From: Clostridia bacterium
GTDB lineage: Bacteria > Bacillota > Clostridia > Oscillospirales > Acutalibacteraceae
DNA: 64,000 nucleotides
Reading direction: 5' to 3'
Assembly: GCA_017521125.1 (NCBI GenBank)
Contig: JAFXDV010000013.1
Span: 53,255-117,254 of the forward strand
Of this stretch, positions 35,384 through 43,367 are shown piece after piece; within the stretch, counting starts at the first letter, position 1; every line of letters begins with the position of its first letter. The position numbers and the translations under genes are program-made. The notes beneath the pieces were generated by a model. That model saw nothing but the letters and a program-made list of their open reading frames with translations. It made no database searches and had not been told where the DNA came from.

Positions 35384-36202
35384 TTAGTCATCACAAGGTG
35401 AACAACCGCAGTCATTATCTAATCTGCAAGGTCTTGGAGGGAAAAAGTCGTCTGTAGGAAACTTAATTCTTCTGAAGACATCGCAGGGTTGGTCGGTTGT
35501 ATTGTCGCATTGTTTTTCAGGTATACAGAAATCGTATACGGGAACTAACATCTGAACGTTGCGAATTAGCTGAACGATGGAGAATAAACCGAGGGTAACA
35601 AAAACCGCAGGAGCGCCTGAGGGCAGATCGGTCATAACGGGACCGCCGATATATTCCGAGACAGAGCTCGGAATTCTGCCAACACTGTCGTAGCAGTCTT
35701 TAATCTCACCGATTCGAGCAGATAGGGCAATTGGGTCAACCGCCTGAACTACGCATTTTGGCATATTTGTAGTTTTGTAAAGCTGAGGATCGTTCTTGTC
35801 ATCACAGGTGGTCATATTAGAGAAAATTCTAACGTTTCCTTCGCTGCCGAAAAGAATAACCTTTTTGTTAAATAAAGCAATACCCTTGATTTCTACAGGG
35901 CAACTGTGTGGAGAGGTAAATACCTCAAGCTTAATAAGGAAGAAAAATGTTAAATCGCAGGAAAAGAAGCCTCTGTTAAAGCTAACGGGCTCTACATCAA
36001 CAAGGACGTTAAGTACCTCTGCAGATTTAATTCTTACGCTGATGGCTCTTTCAACCTTCGCCTGAGCCTCTGGGCATAGGAAAACTCTTAAATCTTCAAG
36101 ACAGTCACGGTCACAACAAGAGTCATACACTCGACCGGCGTCTATGCAAACGGCTTCCTTAAAATCCTCAGAAGTCGGACATCCGTTTTTTATATCTGAC
36201 AT
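35384..36202 (-). CDS. Cysteine-rich protein of unknown function (18 Cys in 272 aa)
   Basis: Not a family I can name. Eighteen cysteines are spread along 272 residues, with clusters at the N-terminus (SCCDRDC) and at the acidic C-terminal tail (DCGCSPC). There is no signal peptide or clear membrane helix; a hydrophobic stretch PAVFVTLGLFSIVQLI occurs near residue 210. The composition resembles cross-linked spore-coat or exosporium proteins of Clostridia, but that is inference. AGGAGG stands six bases before the ATG. It is a single-gene unit between two terminators. Confidence 0.75.
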   Translation of the reverse strand: MSDIKNGCPTSEDFKEAVCIDAGRVYDSCCDRDCLEDLRVFLCPEAQAKVERAISVRIKSAEVLNVLVDVEPVSFNRGFFSCDLTFFFLIKLEVFTSPHSCPVEIKGIALFNKKVILFGSEGNVRIFSNMTTCDDKNDPQLYKTTNMPKCVVQAVDPIALSARIGEIKDCYDSVGRIPSSVSEYIGGPVMTDLPSGAPAVFVTLGLFSIVQLIRNVQMLVPVYDFCIPEKQCDNTTDQPCDVFRRIKFPTDDFFPPRPCRLDNDCGCSPCDD

Positions 36203-36291
36203 TAAAATACCTCCTGATAGATTGTCAATACTGACTTAAATTTGAAGCTAAACTCCTATACCATAATATGAAAATATAAAATTAGTGACAC

Positions 36292-36327
36292 AAAAAAAGA
36301 CTACAGTCTTAAGCTGTAGTCTTTTTT
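36292..36327. terminator. Bidirectional intrinsic terminator overlapping the 3' end of the PHP gene
   Basis: AAAAAAAGACTACAG pairs with CTGTAGTCTTTTTT around a short loop. The stop codon of the minus-strand PHP phosphatase gene lies in the loop, so the last codons form part of the stem. Confidence 0.92.
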
Positions 36328-37085
36328 ACTAAATTTAGATAATCTATTGGCTTAATGCCGAATTTTGCGGCATATTCCAGACCTCTTTCATATTCCTTTT
36401 TGTTACCAACACGATAAGCGTCGTGAGCATCACAAGAAATTATGACCTCGTTTCCAACCTTAGCGGCAATTTCCCAAAATAAATCGGTAGGGTAATTGCG
36501 ACGGGCAACAAGACCTAATAGGTTAATTTCAAGAGGAATAATATTCTTCTTTGCGTGTTCGCAAAGTCTTGTATACTCCCTGATTTTATGCTTTTCATCA
36601 CAGGTCATATTTACAATATCAGGGTGGGCAACCAAGGAAAAGAGCCCGGTGTCAATTCCGTCACATACTTGATTAACGTATTGAGTCAAAACGTTTTTAT
36701 CCCTACTGTTAAAGGCTACGTAATGACCGTCATATTCATTAAAGGTAAAATGCTGACCGAGAATTAAATAATCGTAGTCATATTGAGAGATAAAATTAAG
36801 CATTCTTTCAAAATCTTTAGGGTAATACTCAACCTCATAGCCCAACAGAATCTCGATATCGTTTTTATATTCTTTTTTCAGAGATGTTACTATATCAACA
36901 TACTTATCGCTATCTGATACAAAAATGTGATAATCTGAAACATAGCCGTTTTTGAATGGGTAGGGAACGTGGTCTGAAAAACCTAAAACTTTAAGTCCGT
37001 TGTTTATGGCTTGTTCAACGTACTGCCTCGGCTCATCATATGCGTGATGGCATAAATAGGTGTGGGTGTGATAATTTGCAAGCAT
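36309..37085 (-). CDS. PHP-domain histidinol-phosphatase family protein
   Basis: A 258-residue PHP metal-dependent phosphatase. Metal ligands are visible in YHTHTYLCHHAY, VLGFSDHVPY, LLGYEVEYY, ILGQHF, LVAHPDI and IISCDAHD. This pattern fits HisK-type histidinol-phosphatases, though no other his gene is nearby, so the in vivo substrate is uncertain. Its ATG overlaps the stop of the upstream 77-aa gene by one base (TAATG), which indicates translational coupling. Confidence 0.85.
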   Translation of the reverse strand: MLANYHTHTYLCHHAYDEPRQYVEQAINNGLKVLGFSDHVPYPFKNGYVSDYHIFVSDSDKYVDIVTSLKKEYKNDIEILLGYEVEYYPKDFERMLNFISQYDYDYLILGQHFTFNEYDGHYVAFNSRDKNVLTQYVNQVCDGIDTGLFSLVAHPDIVNMTCDEKHKIREYTRLCEHAKKNIIPLEINLLGLVARRNYPTDLFWEIAAKVGNEVIISCDAHDAYRVGNKKEYERGLEYAAKFGIKPIDYLNLVKKTTA

Positions 37086-37318
37086 TATTTGTTGTCACTA
37101 AGCCAGGCTTCAGCCTTTGCCTTTCCCATAGATTTGATATTTTCTACAGGGTAGGGAGAATTAGCCCCACCATTTACATATAAAAAGTATGAGCCGTTAG
37201 GCATTTGATAAAGGCTTTCTTCATAGCCTTCGGGACTGCCGAACTCTCCAAAGGTAGTCTTTTTAATTAAAGAGGCAACCTCGGTATCATATTCTCTTTT
37301 ACAAATGATTTTTTTCAT
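37085..37318 (-). CDS. Small conserved-looking protein (77 aa), unknown function
   Basis: A basic start (MKKIICKREYDTE) leads into a Gly/Tyr-rich core (TTFGEFGSPEGYEESLYQM, then YFLYVNGGANSPYP) and a C-terminal KAKAEAWL helix. No catalytic motif, signal or membrane segment. AAGGAG lies nine bases before the ATG at 37318; a TTG three codons earlier sits too close to it. The gene overlaps the PHP phosphatase start, so both proteins are made together. Confidence 0.75.
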   Translation of the reverse strand: MKKIICKREYDTEVASLIKKTTFGEFGSPEGYEESLYQMPNGSYFLYVNGGANSPYPVENIKSMGKAKAEAWLSDNK

Positions 37319-37373
37319 AATTTCCAACTCCTTTTCTCTATTTTAACATAATAGGTTTTAAACATCAATAACA

Positions 37374-37784
37374 TTATCTTTTCACAGTAACCTTAAAACT
37401 GTTTTTACATCTTGGGCAAATAACGTTATGCTCTCCCTTGATTCTTTTAAGCCTTAAAGTTACAGAGCAGAAGGGACAGGTCTTATAAATGTGGGTCTGT
37501 CTTTCTTTTTGCTTTCTCTCGGCAAACTCCTTTTTGCCCTTTAACTTGTTTATAAAATTCAGTAATTTCTGGTTTTCATTTTGCCTTTTTGAAATGTTTT
37601 TAGACATAAGGCGGTAAACGAAATAAACCACTAAAGCGTATTCTATTAATTGTACAAAAACAAGTCTTAAAAACAAATTGGCAATAGCAAGGGCAAGACA
37701 GGTAAAGATTAGCACCTTAGACAGTAGGTCACTGCCATAGGTTATATATCTGCCGTATAAAAATTGTCTTAGCCTATACATCAT
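37374..37784 (-). CDS. Membrane protein with C-terminal zinc ribbon (136 aa)
   Basis: Two hydrophobic segments (about residues 20-60) are followed by a charged stretch and a C-terminal four-Cys zinc ribbon, CPFCS then CPRCK with 19 residues between. The ribbon should face the cytosol. Function unknown. It starts just after the ABC transporter stop, and its ribosome binding site AAGGAGTGA is made of the last codons of that gene, so the two are translated together and may work together. Confidence 0.8.
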   Translation of the reverse strand: MMYRLRQFLYGRYITYGSDLLSKVLIFTCLALAIANLFLRLVFVQLIEYALVVYFVYRLMSKNISKRQNENQKLLNFINKLKGKKEFAERKQKERQTHIYKTCPFCSVTLRLKRIKGEHNVICPRCKNSFKVTVKR

Positions 37785-37786
37785 AA

Positions 37787-40714
37787 TTATTCACTCCTTA
37801 GTGCTTCAACAGGGTCCTTCTTAGCGGCAATTCCTGATGGAATAAGACCCGAAATAAAGGTAAGAAGCATACTGATGGCAACGAGAACAATAGCAGCAAC
37901 AACAGGCAGACTGGCCCCGATGTTTGCAATGTTAGATAAATGTCTGATTATTGCGTTTATAGGGATACATAAAAGCAGAGTAAATAATATGCCGATAGCA
38001 CCTGCCGTAAATCCTACGATAAGGGTTTCGGCGTTAAATACTCTTGCAATATCCTTTTTAGACGCACCGATAGCACGAAGTATACCGATTTCTTTTGTTC
38101 TCTCTAAAACAGAAATATAGGTAATAATTCCTATCATTATAGAGGAAACTACAAGAGAAATAGAAACAAAGGCAACAAGCACGTAAGAAATAACGTTAAT
38201 AATGGTGGTAATAGAGGACATCATAAGTGCCACGTAATCGGTATAAGAGATCTGATCTTCCTTGGCTACAGACTCATTGTATTTTTTAATGGCGTCTGCG
38301 ATTTTATCCTTATCCTCGAAGGTAGCGGCGTAAATACTGATGGTGTCAGGGTCATCCTTGTCTACACTACCTAATAGCTTTAAATTATCCTCTAAATTAG
38401 ATTCGGAATAAACAGGTGGCATATGAGCGTCATATATTTCAGCAAGTTCATTTACGCTTTTAGAGTTAATAAGAGGCATAAGCATAGCAGAGAACTGATC
38501 TTCCGGCATCATTTTAATTTGTTCAAGAGCCGCATTTTTATATTCCTGCTTTACCTTTTTTTCCAAAACCTCTTCAACATAGTCAAAGAGCTCGTTATCG
38601 CTCATTTGGCTAACATAAGACTTGATGGTATCTGCTTCCATACCTGTTTCCTTGGCATAGGAATCAATCATCATAGTCTCAATATAATCTCTGGTCAAGT
38701 TTTCCATTTGCGCATCAACGACCTGTGAAACGTAAGACTTGGTTGGTGTGGAGATTATATCCTTGTAAAGCTCGGCCTTTTTATCATTTTTAAGAGAAGA
38801 AGCATATTCTTTAAAGTCCTTAGCTTTCTGCTCTTTTTCAGGCTCCTTGTAGTCATCGGTTTTAAACGGAAGATTTTTGATTATATCGGTTTCAGGGTTT
38901 TCCTTTTGTGCTTTTACAATGTCGCTTTTTTCGGTAACATCGATAATATAATCAGTTAAAGCCCTGGTGTAAGCCACTGAACCTTTAAGCATAGCAGATG
39001 AAACATCGGGGTTCTTTCTTATAATTCCCGAAACCTTCATATCAATACCATTGTCATATAAATAGTTCATACCTGCATCGGTTTTGCTGATATCAACAAA
39101 GCCATTATCAGCAGAGCTTTTAGCGTAGTAGTTGCAGGAGGGGACGAGTTTGAATTTCAGTCCGCAAATATCCTCATAACTCCAACTGTCAACGTCACCT
39201 TCGGGAATTTCGCCCTCCATTAAAGCTTTTGATTCTTCAACAGTTTTAAGACCTAAGGCTAAAAGTGCAAGGTCACTTATCTCATTGTTCTCGTTAACTA
39301 CTAATACAATCTCGTTATAATTAGTTGGCCAGTTACCATAGATTATGTCATATTGTTCATATAACATACTGTTTATAAGTTCTCCGTCTTTGCCGCTTAT
39401 CATTTCTTCGTAAAGGGGAATGGTTTGTGCTGACATAGCCATAGATTCCTGAGACAAAGAATTATCACTGGAGGAAACGCCCATAACTTCTTGCATAAGC
39501 TCCATAGGTTCTGACTTAATAATCTTGTCGTTCTTGTCTTTTAAAAATACGTTAAAGTCAAAATCATACGAATAATGCAAAGCAGTTATATAATCGTTAA
39601 TCTCGTTATTCTCGTCCTCCAAAAAGGCAGAAAAAGCTTTAAGATTATTTTTATTAACGGTTGCATTTGTCATAGTGTTTATAAGTTCTTTCAGAACAGG
39701 ACTTGCATAAACCTTATCAAGAGTATGCTCTTCACTTTGGGCGGTTGTGCCCATAAGAGTGGTAATAAGCTCGGTTAAATCAACGCTTTCAGACTCAATT
39801 AAAATAGGGTAGGAAGAAAGTGTTTCCTCTTGAATTTGGTCGATATAAGCCTGAATTCCGTTGGAAAGAGCTAAAATAAGGGCAATACCGATAATACCGA
39901 TACTACCAGCAAAAGAGGTAAGTATAGTTCTTGTCTTTTTGGTTAAAAGGTTATTAAGAGAAAGGGACAAAGCGGTAAAAAAGGACATGGATTTTTTGCC
40001 TTTTGTGTCCTTTGAAGGAGCCTTTTCCTTATTTTTATTGTATGGATTTGAGTCGCTGGTCACAATGCCATCGGAAAGTCGGATTATTCTGGAAGAATAT
40101 TCTGTCGCAAGGTCAGGGTTGTGGGTAACCATAATTACAAGCTTATCCTTGGCAATCTCTTTTAAAAGTTCCATAATCTGAACGCTTGTCTCGGAATCTA
40201 AAGCGCCTGTAGGTTCGTCGGCAAGAAGAATGTCTGGGTTGTTTACTAAAGCTCTTGCAATAGCAACTCTCTGCATTTGTCCGCCTGACATTTGATTAGG
40301 CTTTTTGTTTATTTGGTCGTCAAGGCCAACCTTCTGTAGTGCCTCGGTAGCTTTTTTCCTTCTTTCGGCCTTTGAAACGCCTGAAAGAGTTAGGGCAAGC
40401 TCAACGTTTGAAAGAACCGACTGATGAGGAATAAGATTGTATGACTGAAAGACGAAACCTATGGAATGATTTCTATAGGTGTCCCAGTCGGTATCACGGA
40501 ATTCTTTGGTTGAGCGCCCGTTAATAAAAAGGTCTCCGTCTGTATATTTATCTAAACCACCGATAATGTTAAGTAAGGTGGTTTTACCGCAGCCTGAATG
40601 GCCAAGAATAGAAACGAATTCACTTTCTCTAAACTGTAACGAAACGTTTTTGAGCGCCGTAACCTCAGTATCACCTGCGCTATAAACTTTAGAAATATTT
40701 TGAAGCTTTAACAT
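37787..40714 (-). CDS. ABC transporter, ATP-binding and FtsX-type permease fusion (MacB-like)
   Basis: A 975-residue type VII-like ABC protein. The N-terminal ATPase domain (about 1-225) has Walker A GHSGCGKTT, signature MSGGQMQRVAIARAL and Walker B ILLADEPTGALD. One membrane helix near residue 265 precedes a very large extracytoplasmic region (about 290-840) and three C-terminal helices with the FtsX core (TKEIGILRAIGASKKDI). Proteins of this shape act as mechanotransmitters or exporters of peptides and antibiotics rather than importers. It is first of a unit with the zinc-ribbon, 77-aa and PHP genes. Confidence 0.92.
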   Translation of the reverse strand: MLKLQNISKVYSAGDTEVTALKNVSLQFRESEFVSILGHSGCGKTTLLNIIGGLDKYTDGDLFINGRSTKEFRDTDWDTYRNHSIGFVFQSYNLIPHQSVLSNVELALTLSGVSKAERRKKATEALQKVGLDDQINKKPNQMSGGQMQRVAIARALVNNPDILLADEPTGALDSETSVQIMELLKEIAKDKLVIMVTHNPDLATEYSSRIIRLSDGIVTSDSNPYNKNKEKAPSKDTKGKKSMSFFTALSLSLNNLLTKKTRTILTSFAGSIGIIGIALILALSNGIQAYIDQIQEETLSSYPILIESESVDLTELITTLMGTTAQSEEHTLDKVYASPVLKELINTMTNATVNKNNLKAFSAFLEDENNEINDYITALHYSYDFDFNVFLKDKNDKIIKSEPMELMQEVMGVSSSDNSLSQESMAMSAQTIPLYEEMISGKDGELINSMLYEQYDIIYGNWPTNYNEIVLVVNENNEISDLALLALGLKTVEESKALMEGEIPEGDVDSWSYEDICGLKFKLVPSCNYYAKSSADNGFVDISKTDAGMNYLYDNGIDMKVSGIIRKNPDVSSAMLKGSVAYTRALTDYIIDVTEKSDIVKAQKENPETDIIKNLPFKTDDYKEPEKEQKAKDFKEYASSLKNDKKAELYKDIISTPTKSYVSQVVDAQMENLTRDYIETMMIDSYAKETGMEADTIKSYVSQMSDNELFDYVEEVLEKKVKQEYKNAALEQIKMMPEDQFSAMLMPLINSKSVNELAEIYDAHMPPVYSESNLEDNLKLLGSVDKDDPDTISIYAATFEDKDKIADAIKKYNESVAKEDQISYTDYVALMMSSITTIINVISYVLVAFVSISLVVSSIMIGIITYISVLERTKEIGILRAIGASKKDIARVFNAETLIVGFTAGAIGILFTLLLCIPINAIIRHLSNIANIGASLPVVAAIVLVAISMLLTFISGLIPSGIAAKKDPVEALRSE

Positions 40715-40795
40715 ACATACTCTCCCAATTTAGAAACTATTTATATATATTACCACAAAATTATGAATATATTGTAAATTTAAGGAAAAAATTAT

Positions 40796-40824
40796 TTGAT
40801 TTTAAAAATTTTTTATATTAGAAT
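40796..40824 (+). promoter_or_regulatory. Candidate promoter of the copper ATPase gene
   Basis: TTGATT and TAGAAT are separated by 17 bases, about 28 bases before the ATG at 40853. I saw no clear CopY/CsoR-type operator by eye. Confidence 0.55.
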
Positions 40825-40852
40825 ACCTATAGAAAGTTTTGGCGGAGGAAAA

Positions 40853-43303
40853 ATGAAGCAGTTTAATGTAACAGGAATGTCTTGTGCCGCTTGTAGTGCA
40901 AGGGTAGAAAAGGCAGTTTCAAATATTGACGGAGTAAAAAATTGCTCTGTAAATCTTTTAACAAATTCAATGAGCGTAGAGGGAGAAGTCAACCCTGACA
41001 TTATAATAAAAGCCGTTGAAAAAGCAGGATACGGAGCCTCACTAAAGGGTGTTAAAACATTAGGAATAAATCAAATAGATGCTAAAACTACCTCTTTAAA
41101 AAGAAGGCTTGTTTTTTCTGCCGTTTTGCTTTTAATTTTAATGTACGTTTCAATGGGGCATATAATGTGGGGTTGGTGGTTGCCTGGTGCTGTCGCCTCA
41201 AATTATCTGCTTTTAGGCTATTTTCAGCTTTTTTTGACACTAATCATTTTAATTTTAAATAAAAGCTTCTTTGTAAATGGAACAAAGGGGCTTTTGCGCC
41301 TTTCTCCTAATATGGATACGTTAGTCGCAATGGGCGCATCGGCGGCATTTATTTACAGTAGTATTCTTTTAGGAGAAATGACCTATTTTCATTTATTTGG
41401 GGATTTTCAAAAAGCGGCTCATTTTTTGCACGAGTTTTATTTTGAGTCTGCCGCAATGATTGTCACTTTAATTACTATTGGCAAAATGCTGGAATCAAAA
41501 AGCAAGGGAAAAACAACCAATGCGTTAAAAGCATTAATGGATTTAAAGCCTAAAAGCGCAGTTGTTTTAAAAGATGGCAAAGAAATTACTGTTGCCATTG
41601 ATGAAGTTAATGTAGATGATATTTTTATTGTCCGAACAGGAGATAGTATTTCGGTAGACGGCATTGTTATAGAGGGAGATGCCTCTGTTAATGAATCGGC
41701 ACTAACAGGCGAAAGCATACCTGTATACAAGGGTGTTGGAGATAGTGTTTCGGCGGCTACTATTAGCCTTTCGGGATATTTAAAATGCCGTGCAACGAGA
41801 GTGGGAGAGGATACAACACTTGCAAAGATAATTAAAATGGTAAGCGATGCCTCAGCAACCAAAGCACCTATCGCAAAAGCGGCAGACAAGGTTTCCGGCG
41901 TTTTTGTGCCAGTGGTAATAGTCATTGCTATAATCACTACAATAGTTTGGCTTTTAATGGGGAATACATTAGGCTTTGCCTTAGCCAGAGGTATTTCGGT
42001 TTTGGTTATCAGTTGTCCTTGCGCCTTGGGCCTTGCAACCCCTGTTGCCATTATGGTTGGAAACGGAGTAGGCGCCAAAAACGGTATACTCTTTAAAAAT
42101 GCCACCTCCCTTGAAACCCTTTCTAAAGTTAAGGTTATAGCCCTTGATAAAACAGGAACAATTACTCAGGGAAAACCACAGATAACCGATATAATTCCTT
42201 TTAGAGAAGAAAAGGAAGACCACCTGTTAACAGCCGCTTATTCTTTAGAGATAAAAAGTGAGCATCCATTAGCAAAGGCAATTTGTGAATATTGCAAACA
42301 GAATAATATAATGTCTCAAAGCACCGAAAATTTTAAATCCTTTGCAGGAAATGGAGTTTCAGCAACTTGTAATGGTAAAGAAATATCAGGTGGTAATTTT
42401 GATTTTATAAATAAAAAGGTTGAAATACCAAAAGATTTAAAAGAAACAATAAATGAACTATCTGTTCAGGGAAAAACTGTTATGATTTTTGTTGAGGAAA
42501 ATGACCTTTTGGGACTCATTTCAGTTAGCGATATTATTAAAGATGATAGCGCCGACGCAGTAAAAGATTTAAAGAAAATGGGCATAGAGGTATATATGCT
42601 GACAGGAGATAACAAACTTACTGCACAGGCGATAGGAAAAAAGGTAGGAATAGATAATGTAATTGCAGAGGTCTTGCCTGATAGCAAAGAGCAAATCATA
42701 AGAAAGTTCAAGGAAAAAGGGAGAGTCGCAATGGTAGGTGACGGTATAAACGACGCTCCTGCACTTACCTCGGCAGACGTAGGAATTGCCATAGGAAAAG
42801 GTACCGATATAGCCATTGACTCGGCAGACATTGTTCTTGTAGAAAGCCGCCTTTCTCATATTATAAAGGCGATAAACCTAAGCCGAGGAACTTTAAGAAA
42901 TATCCGTGAAAATTTATTTTGGGCGTTCTTTTACAATATGCTTGGAATACCACTTGCGGCAGGTGTGTTTATAAAAGTTTTAGGTTGGCAGTTAAGCCCA
43001 ATGTTTGCGGCGGCAGCTATGAGTCTTTCATCATTTTGCGTAGTTTCCAATGCACTTAGACTGAATTTTATAAAACTAGATAGAAATAAGGAGAAAAAGA
43101 AAATGAAAATAACGTTAAGCATCGAGGGTATGATGTGTCCGCATTGTTCCGGAAGAGTAAAAACAGTTTTAGAAGGCATTGACGGTGTTGTATCTGCCAA
43201 CGTAAGTCATGAAAGCAAAAATGCTATTATAACCTTAGAAAAAGATGTGCCTAAAGAGATTTTCATTTCTGCAATTGAAAAGGAAGGCTACAAAGTCATA
43301 TAA
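40853..43303 (+). CDS. copA: Copper-type P1B-ATPase with N- and C-terminal heavy-metal-associated domains
   Basis: An 816-residue metal-exporting P-type ATPase. The N-terminal HMA domain has GMSCAACSARVEKAV (about residues 7-21). Core motifs are the membrane CPC (388-390), DKTGT with phosphorylated Asp432, SEHPLAKAI and GDGIND (from 629). CPC with this HMA suggests Cu(I). Unusually, a second HMA domain with MMCPHC forms the C-terminus (751-816). An AAGGAG (43088-43093) stands nine bases before the in-frame ATG (43103) of that domain, so a free 66-aa CopZ-like chaperone could be translated internally. I use the ATG at 40853 after GGCGGAGG; an earlier in-frame TTG has no ribosome binding site. 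Confidence 0.93.
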   Translation: MKQFNVTGMSCAACSARVEKAVSNIDGVKNCSVNLLTNSMSVEGEVNPDIIIKAVEKAGYGASLKGVKTLGINQIDAKTTSLKRRLVFSAVLLLILMYVSMGHIMWGWWLPGAVASNYLLLGYFQLFLTLIILILNKSFFVNGTKGLLRLSPNMDTLVAMGASAAFIYSSILLGEMTYFHLFGDFQKAAHFLHEFYFESAAMIVTLITIGKMLESKSKGKTTNALKALMDLKPKSAVVLKDGKEITVAIDEVNVDDIFIVRTGDSISVDGIVIEGDASVNESALTGESIPVYKGVGDSVSAATISLSGYLKCRATRVGEDTTLAKIIKMVSDASATKAPIAKAADKVSGVFVPVVIVIAIITTIVWLLMGNTLGFALARGISVLVISCPCALGLATPVAIMVGNGVGAKNGILFKNATSLETLSKVKVIALDKTGTITQGKPQITDIIPFREEKEDHLLTAAYSLEIKSEHPLAKAICEYCKQNNIMSQSTENFKSFAGNGVSATCNGKEISGGNFDFINKKVEIPKDLKETINELSVQGKTVMIFVEENDLLGLISVSDIIKDDSADAVKDLKKMGIEVYMLTGDNKLTAQAIGKKVGIDNVIAEVLPDSKEQIIRKFKEKGRVAMVGDGINDAPALTSADVGIAIGKGTDIAIDSADIVLVESRLSHIIKAINLSRGTLRNIRENLFWAFFYNMLGIPLAAGVFIKVLGWQLSPMFAAAAMSLSSFCVVSNALRLNFIKLDRNKEKKKMKITLSIEGMMCPHCSGRVKTVLEGIDGVVSANVSHESKNAIITLEKDVPKEIFISAIEKEGYKVI

Positions 43304-43310
43304 TCTTTTG

Positions 43311-43358
43311 CCTAAAATATCATATACTATAATTGAAGCAAAGTAATGATATTTTAGG
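43311..43358. promoter_or_regulatory. 12-bp inverted repeat around a -10 box, covering the asnB ribosome binding site
   Basis: CCTAAAATATCA (43311-43322) and TGATATTTTAGG (43347-43358) are perfect inverted repeats 24 bases apart. A TATAAT (43328-43333) lies between them, and the right arm runs into the asnB AGGAGG. It could be a DNA operator or, in a transcript from upstream, an RNA hairpin. Confidence 0.6.
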
Positions 43359-43367
43359 AGGTATTTT

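Noticed and set aside
41437..42105. 222-codon minus-strand frame opposite the copper ATPase
   Set aside because: Antisense shadow of conserved P-type ATPase motifs, with no signals of its own.
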